A stretch of 44,794 nucleotides of DNA, taken from positions 171,034-215,827 of the forward strand of contig JAQTLX010000004.1 of assembly GCA_028714695.1 (NCBI GenBank), read 5' to 3'. The DNA is from Ignavibacteria bacterium. Lineage in GTDB: Bacteria; Bacteroidota; Ignavibacteria; Tepidaquicellales; Tepidaquicellaceae. Below the pieces are notes generated by a model, which did not search any database, had not been told where the DNA came from, and saw nothing but the letters and a program-made list of their open reading frames with translations. The translations under genes were made by a program, and so were the position numbers. Positions 26,937-33,642 of this stretch are shown here, one piece after another. How positions within the stretch are numbered: the first letter of the stretch is position 1; each line of letters opens with the position of its first letter.

Positions 26937-28178
26937 ATGAGAATTAGGAATTTAATTCTGCTCATTTTATTCCTGACAACGGCGGTTGTTTACGGACAAA
27001 TTACAACCGCCGGGTTTCAGGAATTCGCAGCCAAACAAGACAGTTTGTTTGTTGTTGCATACAAACAAAAGGACGTCAACACATACAACAAATTACTTAC
27101 GGAGTTTTTATCCGAATACGATAAACTCTCTGCAGACGATAAAAAGAATTTTTCGTTTTATCTTAATGGTGCATATTACAATCTCTGCTGCGCATATTCG
27201 CTGTTGGACAATAAAGAAATGGCGCTGACTTATCTTAAAAAATCGATTGACGCAGGCTATTTTGACTACTATCACATTCAAGAGGACAAAGATTTAGACA
27301 ACATCCGAAAAGAAAATGAATTTCTTGACATAAACAATCAACTGAGGAACATCGGCGATTTTCTGTACATTTTGGAAAAAGCGGGTAAATACAATCCTGC
27401 AGATAACCGGCAATTACCGGAATTTACATATCAATCACGCGACAATCCAAACCTGACGGCTTTACGCATGGTATTTAATCTTGACAGCATAGCAGGCAAA
27501 GGTACGGATGTTTTAAAAATACTAAACCTTCTGCACTGGGTACACAATTTGATTCCGCATGACGGCAATCATAATAACCCCGTTGTAAAAAATGCGATGA
27601 GCATGATAGCCGAGTGTAAACGTGACAACAGAGGATTGAATTGCAGAGGACTTGCACTGGTTTTAAACGAGTGCTATTTGTCTTTAGGCATAAAATCAAG
27701 AATAGTTACATGCTTGCCCAAAGACAGTTTAAAAATTGACAGTGATTGCCATGTAATTAATTTGGTTTACTCCGATACACTGAAAAAATGGTTGTGGATA
27801 GACCCGACTTTCAATGCTTATGTAATGAACGAAAAAGGTGAATTGTTGAGCATTGAAGAAGTGCGAGATAGAATAATCAACGACAAACCCGTAATACTGA
27901 ATCCCGATGCGAATTGGAATAATAAAACTCCGCAATCAAAAGAATACTATCTATTCAATTATATGGCAAAAAATCTTTACATTCTTGAATGTCCTGTAAA
28001 CAGTGAATACGACATGGAAACAACGGAAAGCGGAAAATCATATAGTTACATTCAATTACTGCCGCTTGAATATTTCAAGCAATTACCTGACAAAACAGAA
28101 ACGGTCGGGAAAAAAACGAATACAACCTGGATTGTTTATAAAACAAACAATCCTGATCTATTTTGGAAAAAACCTTAA
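26937..28178 (+). CDS. Exported transglutaminase-like protein
   Basis: 413 residues with signal peptide MRIRNLILLILFLTTAVVYG. The N-terminal half has a TPR-like helical stretch (YYNLCCAYSLLDNKEMALTYLKKSIDAGY). The C-terminal half has the transglutaminase/protease core with a plausible triad: Cys236 (LNCRGLA), His272 (CHVINLV) and Asp289 (WIDPTFN). Bacterial members can be cysteine proteases, cross-linkers or peptide N-glycanase-like enzymes, so the reaction is open. No sorting domain is present, as for the S41 peptidase upstream, so both may act in the periplasm on the T9SS cargo or on peptides. It is the last gene of the cluster. Confidence 0.85.
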   Translation: MRIRNLILLILFLTTAVVYGQITTAGFQEFAAKQDSLFVVAYKQKDVNTYNKLLTEFLSEYDKLSADDKKNFSFYLNGAYYNLCCAYSLLDNKEMALTYLKKSIDAGYFDYYHIQEDKDLDNIRKENEFLDINNQLRNIGDFLYILEKAGKYNPADNRQLPEFTYQSRDNPNLTALRMVFNLDSIAGKGTDVLKILNLLHWVHNLIPHDGNHNNPVVKNAMSMIAECKRDNRGLNCRGLALVLNECYLSLGIKSRIVTCLPKDSLKIDSDCHVINLVYSDTLKKWLWIDPTFNAYVMNEKGELLSIEEVRDRIINDKPVILNPDANWNNKTPQSKEYYLFNYMAKNLYILECPVNSEYDMETTESGKSYSYIQLLPLEYFKQLPDKTETVGKKTNTTWIVYKTNNPDLFWKKP

Positions 28179-28190
28179 CCATTATATTAA

Positions 28191-28231
28191 CACGTACCGC
28201 CAATAGCGGATTTAAAATTGGCGGTGGCGTG
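28191..28231 (+). terminator. Hairpin after the transglutaminase gene
   Basis: Perfect 9-bp arms ACCGCCAAT and ATTGGCGGT around a 12-base loop, extendable by outer CACG/CGTG pairs, 13 bp past the stop. A short TTT follows. It is a probable transcription end for the secreted-protein cluster. Confidence 0.6.
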
Positions 28232-28360
28232 TTTGAGAATTAAATAAGTAAAATATTTAATAATAATGTAAATTTTCCCAAATTGCTCTTATAACATAAG
28301 TCAATTTAAATTCAATCAAACTTTATCATTATCCATTTATCTGAAAACAATATTATCGTC

Positions 28361-28650
28361 GTGAAAAAAATTATACTGCTTGCAGTATTCGCTTAATTCA
28401 TAATTTTAATTTCCCTCTCCTGATCAAAAAGGGATAAATAGATTCTGGCATAGACAAAACGGGAAAATAATAGACAAATTCCAAATTCATGACCTACCCG
28501 GATATACCTGCTCAGTAGAACGGTAAAGGAAATGCCGTCGGGCAATTAACATTCTCATCATACCCTGTAAAAACAATTCCGATAAAAAATCACTGACAGC
28601 GGCACATTGTTCTTTACGGTGATATAATAAGAGTGGAGTTCTGGAAATGA
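28361..28650 (+). pseudogene. Decayed exported-protein gene, family not recognised
   Basis: A GTG start followed by KKIILLAVFA and a stop looks like a broken signal peptide; after the stop the frame continues hydrophobic (FIILISLS). Protein-like segments then appear in shifting frames: INRFWHRQNGKIIDKFQIHD, LPGYTCSVE, then GKGNAVGQLTFSSYPVKTIP. Several frameshifts and stops interrupt them. The composition looks like a once-coding secreted protein, but no family is identifiable and the case rests on pattern alone. Confidence 0.35.
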
Positions 28651-28660
28651 GCAATCAGTC

Positions 28661-28870
28661 TTTGCCATACCGATAGCGTCTCACTTTTATAAGTCGAAGA
28701 ATTTCCGCAGCAGTACGGTATCCGGAGGCGATAATTAGTTTTTGCCATACTGGCGAACCCGCGAAACGGCTCGCATTTATAAATCGAAGAACTACCGCGG
28801 CAAGACGGTATCCATAAGCGATAGTTTGTCTTTGTCATACCGGCGAACGCCGGTATCCATTAGCGATATA
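28661..28870. repeat. Imperfect tandem repeats, 80-90 bp, with hairpin core
   Basis: Units start TTTGYCATAC at 28661, 28741 and 28831. The first two (80 and 90 bp) share ATTTATAARTCGAAGAA and ACGGTATCC. The third is only ~40 bp and forms a neat palindrome (TACCGGCG AA CGCCGGTA) followed by TCCATTAGCGATA. The long units look like the short palindrome with about 50 bp set into its loop. A dispersed repeat family, function unknown. Confidence 0.65.
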
Positions 28871-28943
28871 TAATGAGAAATACTAGATTCCGGCTTGCAC
28901 TAGGATGACAATCAAAAATTTAAATCACATGATAGTAACAGAA

Positions 28944-28978
28944 ACGGGAGAGTTTTCACTCTCCCGTATTTTATTTTT
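28944..28978 (+). terminator. Perfect rho-independent terminator without an obvious gene
   Basis: Nine-base arms ACGGGAGAG and CTCTCCCGT with loop TTTTCA, followed by a T-rich tract, read on the plus strand. No intact plus-strand gene ends nearby, so it may be what remains of the decayed gene upstream or may end a non-coding transcript. Confidence 0.8.
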
Positions 28979-29180
28979 CTTATTCCCTAATTTTCGCTTT
29001 TGTTTTGTCCCGCAACTACTTTCTATTGTAGCCGAATTAAAGTCACAATAACACAAGCGTTATTTTGCCGCTTTCTTTGCCGGCATCAAATTCACTCACG
29101 AAGTAAAAATCATACCTTAATATTCTCAATTTTAAATTTTTAATTGCAATTTTGATTTTTGCAATTTAAATTTTGATTTT

Positions 29181-29930
29181 TCAAACTGCTCCGCCTTTGC
29201 TCATTATCGTCTCTTTAATCTCATCTATGCAGTAAGATGTTTCCGCGATTATCTGATTTGTGGAATAACGCAAAATGCTCCAGCCTTTTTTGGTAAGAAA
29301 ATTATCACGCTTGTAATCCTTCACAACCTTGTCAAATCGGGAATGGTATCGCTCTCCATCGCACTCTATATCCAGATTCCCCTTTTTGCAGAACGCCGCA
29401 AAATCAAGACAGTATTGGTTTTTCGGAGTACCAAAAAAATATTGCCGCTCAGCGCTTATTTCATGCACTTTGAACTCTTCCCATAATATATCCTCCAGCG
29501 GACTGCAATGGTATAAATCATTCAACTCCTTTGCAGCAAGAAGTTTATCCAGAGTTGTATTAAGAAATATAACCCTTCTCGCCCTCCTGCTGTAAACAGG
29601 CGATTCGAGTATATTCATATCCTTCATTCGTATTTTGTAATATCGCTTCCCTGTCCTTGCATTCTTCGGTTCGTCCGGGAAAAGTTCTTCCCGTTTCTTC
29701 GTTACAATGTTTTTTATAGTTCCATAGTGCTTAATTATCAAACTTTCCTTCCCGAAATTATGCGACTGATAGAATGCAAGATATTTTGCCTTAAATAAAT
29801 CATCGATTTTCGTAGTAACCGGTATTCTGTACCAGCCCTGTGTTAGCAATATGGAAAGGTCAGTTCTGCTTTTCAGCCAGCAAACAATCGTATCTGCGGA
29901 TGAATATTTTGTCGATTTGCCTTGTGTCAT
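29181..29930 (-). CDS. DUF559-type (Vsr/PD-(D/E)XK-like) nuclease-domain protein
   Basis: 249 residues. The C-terminal ~100 residues fit the DUF559 endonuclease fold related to very-short-patch repair enzymes. Candidate metal ligands are Glu161 (SAERQYFFG), Asp176 (YCLDFAAF) and Glu189 (LDIECDGERYH), followed by KVVKDYKRDNFLTKKGWSILRYS. The N-terminal ~150 residues (DTIVCWLKSRTDLSILLTQG, YRIPVTT, RYYKIRMKDMNILESPVYSR) are unrecognised and may bind DNA or another partner. There is no signal peptide. It stands alone between repeat-rich, gene-poor DNA, with no methylase or mobile-element gene beside it. A defence or repair role is possible but unproven. Confidence 0.75.
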   Translation of the reverse strand: MTQGKSTKYSSADTIVCWLKSRTDLSILLTQGWYRIPVTTKIDDLFKAKYLAFYQSHNFGKESLIIKHYGTIKNIVTKKREELFPDEPKNARTGKRYYKIRMKDMNILESPVYSRRARRVIFLNTTLDKLLAAKELNDLYHCSPLEDILWEEFKVHEISAERQYFFGTPKNQYCLDFAAFCKKGNLDIECDGERYHSRFDKVVKDYKRDNFLTKKGWSILRYSTNQIIAETSYCIDEIKETIMSKGGAV

Positions 29931-30397
29931 ATTTTAATTTATTTATTAACAGTTTTGAATGATATACATTATTTTATCCCTAATTTATTTCCGGCGGTAA
30001 ACTATACTTGCTAAAATCGGAATTTTGTTAATTCGAAATTTAAAAACCGGAATTCAACCGGGCACTGTTTTTATATCCGTTCGTTTCGGTATACTGCTAA
30101 TGAATTTGTATCGCCGTCATCATTCATGAATAATCAAATATAAAATATTGTGACAATAACACATTCAATATTCAAAAATATATTTTGCATTCATCATTTC
30201 TTCTAATATAACCCGGCGCATAGAAATATTTTTATTTTAACTTTATCAAAACGCTTGAATGTTTTTATTACTCTGTTTAAATTGCAATATTATGAGAATT
30301 AATTTGAATCAATATTCTGTTTTCTCAATCTACTTTGTATACAACAAATCAAATTGTTCGTCAAACAATATTTTCCCAAAACTAAATTAGATTTAAG
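29931..30397. other. AT-rich intergenic region
   Basis: About 470 bp between the divergent nuclease gene and the 612-residue T9SS gene. It is strongly AT-rich, with no recognisable small gene, repeat or structured RNA. It should contain both promoters. The stretch just before 30398 (TTTGTATACAACAAATCAAA onward) is the likeliest place for the plus-strand one. Confidence 0.5.
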
Positions 30398-32236
30398 ATG
30401 AAAGATTTACAACGTTCTCTTTTGATGAGTGCTTTCGCACTTATGATTGCAATGTTATTTTTAACCGCTGAAACATCGGCTCAAACGCCCCAATATTACA
30501 ACTATCAGAATGTCGGAGCGGCTAATAACAATTTTCCGTTCGGTATGTCATCGGGTAAAGCAGCGAACTGGCTCTTCCTTCCGGGAGAGTTTGCTCAGCC
30601 GTCACCCTGTCCGGCGGGAAATAAAATTACAAAAATATATTTCTGGATGTCAACAGGAGGTGCACCAACATACTCAAACCTTATTGTATTAATGGCAAAA
30701 GATACTGTTACATCAATTCCTGCGGGAACATTCTACTCAGGACCTATGGATACGGTTTATTTCAAAGCAACAGCATCATTAACAGGTACAACCGGTTCAT
30801 GGGCGAGTATAACTCTCGACAAACCTTACTCGTATGACCCTTCAAAATCACTTATAGTTTTTGTCGGTCAATGCGGAATGAGCGGTTCCGGCTGGACTAT
30901 TAAACAAAATGTTTTAACAGGCAACAGAAGAACATGGTCAGTAGGTGCATGTCCGTTTTCACCTTACAGCGGCGGCGACGCTAGTATGCCCGACTTTGGC
31001 GTTGACGTAACACCTGAAACTGTGATTCCGACAGGAACATGGACAGAACAAGTATCAGGATTAACCACGTCCCTTAATTCAGTATCCGCAGTAGACGATA
31101 ATATCGCTTGGGCATGCGGAAATTCAGGCAAAGTTGTGAGAACAACAAACAAAGGTCAAACGTGGACAAACGTCAGCGGAACAATTTCTGCAACCTATAG
31201 TCTGTATTGCGTCTATGCTTATGATGCTAACAATGCAATAGTAACCGGTGTAGCCAGCCCGAATACATCTATATTCCAGACAACAAACGGCGGAGCAACA
31301 TGGACAACGGCGAATACACACACGGGATTCGGAGACGATATATATATGTCGGATGCCAACAATGCATACTTCATCGGCGACCCGTCAGGCGGTAACTGGG
31401 ATTTACTTAAAAGCACAAACGGCGGTTTGAACTGGGGAACATGGTCGACACTCCCTACTACAAATACTTCAGGTACATACAATAACGCCGCGTGGTTCCA
31501 GGGCACACAGGTTTGGTTCCCGAATGTCGGATTAAGCCAGATGATGTACTCTTCAAATATGGGCGCAAACTGGACTGCTCAAACTATTCCTTTATCTGAA
31601 ATAACCGCAACCTGCTTTGTAAGTCCGACAAGAGGATTGGCAGGCGGTTCATCTACTTCCATCGGCTTGCTGAGCACAACGGATGCAGGTACAACATGGT
31701 CATCAATCACTGCTCCATTACCGACAACATCTATAATGGGTATCGCCGGAGCAAGTACTTCTTGGTGGATTGCAATGCAGGATACAATGATTCATTATTC
31801 TTCAAATGACGGAGCAAGTTGGACGACTCAATATGCGGTGCCGGCGGGAAGTTTCTACCATTTGACAAAATCACGTTCAGGCGCAACTCTCTGGGGTGTT
31901 AGAAGCAATGGCGGAATCTCAAGATTTGGTACTGCGATTACTGCAATTACCCCTGTTGCAAACGGTCTGCCCGTGAATTATTCACTTTCACAAAATTACC
32001 CGAATCCGTTTAACCCTGTAACAAAAATCAATTATGCATTGCCGAAGAGCGGATTTGTTACACTTAAAATTTACGATATTCTCGGAAGACAGATTGTAAC
32101 TCTTATAAACGAAACAAAGAATGCGGGAGATTATTCCGTGGACTTCAACGCAAGCAGTCTTAACAGCGGAGTTTACTTCTATAGACTTGAAGCAAACGGA
32201 TTTTCCGATACCAAAAAAATGTTGCTGATAAAATGA
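30398..32236 (+). CDS. T9SS-exported protein with YCF48-like propeller
   Basis: 612 residues. The signal peptide is long (MKDLQRSLLMSAFALMIAML, then FLTAETSAQ). Residues about 30-215 form an unrecognised beta-rich domain (NFPFGMSSGKAANWLFLPGE ... MPDFGVDVTP). Residues about 220-535 are YCF48/BNR-type propeller repeats: WTEQVSGLTTSLNSVSAVDD, WACGNSGKVVRTTNKGQTWT, IFQTTNGGATWTT, LKSTNGGLNWG, LSTTDAGTTW, YSSNDGASWTT. The sorting domain begins LSQNYPNPFNPVTKINYAL and ends TKKMLLIK. The final codons form the start of a triple 55-bp repeat, and a strong terminator follows. Confidence 0.9.
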   Translation: MKDLQRSLLMSAFALMIAMLFLTAETSAQTPQYYNYQNVGAANNNFPFGMSSGKAANWLFLPGEFAQPSPCPAGNKITKIYFWMSTGGAPTYSNLIVLMAKDTVTSIPAGTFYSGPMDTVYFKATASLTGTTGSWASITLDKPYSYDPSKSLIVFVGQCGMSGSGWTIKQNVLTGNRRTWSVGACPFSPYSGGDASMPDFGVDVTPETVIPTGTWTEQVSGLTTSLNSVSAVDDNIAWACGNSGKVVRTTNKGQTWTNVSGTISATYSLYCVYAYDANNAIVTGVASPNTSIFQTTNGGATWTTANTHTGFGDDIYMSDANNAYFIGDPSGGNWDLLKSTNGGLNWGTWSTLPTTNTSGTYNNAAWFQGTQVWFPNVGLSQMMYSSNMGANWTAQTIPLSEITATCFVSPTRGLAGGSSTSIGLLSTTDAGTTWSSITAPLPTTSIMGIAGASTSWWIAMQDTMIHYSSNDGASWTTQYAVPAGSFYHLTKSRSGATLWGVRSNGGISRFGTAITAITPVANGLPVNYSLSQNYPNPFNPVTKINYALPKSGFVTLKIYDILGRQIVTLINETKNAGDYSVDFNASSLNSGVYFYRLEANGFSDTKKMLLIK

Positions 32237-32400
32237 TGAAATCATTTTATCAAAACCCGCCAATCTTTTTGGAGGGTTGCTGATAAAATGATGAAATCAT
32301 TTTATCAAAACCCGCCAATCTTTTTGGAGGGTTGCTGATAAAATGATGAAATCATTTTATCAAAACCCGCCTGTCTTTTTGGAGGGTTGCTGATAAAATA
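32221..32400. repeat. 55-bp tandem repeat, three full units, overlapping a stop codon
   Basis: Units starting GTTGCTGATAAAATGATG begin at 32221, 32276 and 32331, with a partial fourth at 32386. The first unit includes the last codons (LLIK, stop) of the 612-residue gene, so each later unit repeats that tail out of context. Every unit has a perfect 12-bp inverted repeat, TGATAAAATGAT/ATCATTTTATCA with GAA between. A second, less perfect hairpin is built on AACCCGCCAA/TTGGAGGGTT. The third unit differs slightly (CCTGTC for CCAATC). Confidence 0.9.
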
Positions 32401-32463
32401 ACATTTCATATTTTTCGGCTGCTTAAGCAGTATAAACTGCGGCACAAAATATATTATTCAACG

Positions 32464-32494
32464 AACCGCTCCTGACTTTTCAGGAGCGGTTTTT
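32464..32494 (+). terminator. Strong rho-independent terminator
   Basis: Perfect 12-bp arms AACCGCTCCTGA and TCAGGAGCGGTT around loop CTTT, then TTT. It ends transcription from the 612-residue gene after the tandem repeat. Confidence 0.9.
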
Positions 32495-32527
32495 GATATC
32501 CGATTGTTTTGTTTCAATAATATGTAT

Positions 32528-32560
32528 AAAAAAACCGGATTGTTTTAACCCGGGTTTTTT
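32528..32560. terminator. Possible bidirectional terminator
   Basis: AAAAACCGG and CCGGGTTTTTT pair with one bulged G, giving T-runs on both strands. It lies between the plus-strand terminator and the end of a minus-strand pseudogene, so it could have served that gene. Confidence 0.4.
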
Positions 32561-32585
32561 ATATCTAAACTAATATTCTTAATTC

Positions 32586-33525
32586 TTATTTCATAACTGT
32601 CATTTTCTTCGTCGCTGTAAAATCATTTACGACAATCCTATAGAAATATATGCCGCTGCTTAATCCGCCGCCGTCAAATCTTATATAGTTTGAATGACGA
32701 AGTTTCTTCGGCACTTATCAGAGATATACCAGTATAAATGCTTTCATAAGCAATTGAGTGGTTAAAAATTTCCTGCACAAACAAAGGTGCAGCAAGTAAA
32801 GTAGCGGCGGCATTCGGATGTCTGTCTGAAGAACTCTGAGCGTATTGCGGAAGCATGAACCGCTTGTATCTGTCAATTTGCTGAAAAAATCGAAAACATA
32901 AACATTTTACGGAAAACTGCCGAACACAGGGTCAAGCCCCGCCGCTAACGTATCTTTCGCCCGCTTGCAAAATTGTTTCGACCATCTTGCCGCATTCGTA
33001 TTCGTCGCGCCGGCAGCAAGAGGTGCATTTGTCCAGACAACAAAAAAATTCTGAGGTCTTGCTTTCATTACATTTATAAAATGCCTCCAGTGCCGCTTGT
33101 AATTGTAAATGGTCTTCAGTGTCGGCTGCAATGTATCCGAAGGGTTTCCTGTAGCGGTTAATTCTGATGAAGGAAAACACGATTTTATAATAATAATTTT
33201 ATTACTCTGAATTATCGGCCGTATATCAGCCGGAAGAGTATTATTATTTTCATATATTCTGTGCCACCTTTCCCATCCATTGTCCCACTGTGTTTCAGGC
33301 CGCCCGCTCTCCGATAAAGTAACCGCATATTGTCCTGTATAACCGTGCGAATTGTTGTAAATAGTTATCTGCTGGGGCACACACGTTGAACTTCCGTTTG
33401 GTCCCCAAATGAAGCCCTCCCGTAGAATAATGAAGAAATACTCCGCCCCAGAAAAGGACAGTCTGGGATTGCACACTCGTAAAAGACAACAATACGAAAA
33501 CGAATTAACATTTCAATATTTTCAT
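32586..33525 (-). pseudogene. Broken T9SS cargo gene with SGNH-hydrolase-like body
   Basis: The start at 33525 gives MKILKC, stop, FVFVLLSFTSVQSQ: a signal peptide with an in-frame TAA. The frame then reads VFLHYSTGG and shifts to FIWGPNGSSTCVPQQITIYN. The longest intact part runs through KIIIIKSCFPSSEL, NYKRHWRHFINVMK, FFVVWTNAPL and GLDPVFGSFPKNVYVFDFFS. A second shift precedes QYAQSSSDRHPNAAATLLAA, whose DxxHPN resembles block V of SGNH esterases. A third break removes the first half of the sorting domain, leaving YIRFDGGGLSSGIYFYRI and ending KKMTVMK. At least three disruptions make the gene non-functional. Confidence 0.85.
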
Positions 33526-33642
33526 AAAAATATGTTTTAATATTCAAAATATTATTTTATTAAATCATATTCTCTTTTGAAAATATTTGCCTGTTATCTA
33601 TTTATGAAATTCAATTCAATTTCAGAAATCTAACTTATAAGT

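Larger units (their letters stand above)
28179..29180. other. Gene-poor 1-kb interval
   Basis: No intact gene was found. In order it holds the hairpin at 28191-28231, a decayed reading frame (28361 to about 28650), imperfect ~90-bp repeats (28661-28870), a perfect terminator (28944-28978) and AT-rich DNA up to the 3' end of the nuclease gene. The terminator has no live gene in front of it. Confidence 0.7.
32237..32585. other. Intergenic region with repeat array and terminators
   Basis: This ~350-bp stretch holds the 55-bp repeat array and two terminator-like hairpins, described separately. No further gene was seen in it. Confidence 0.6.
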
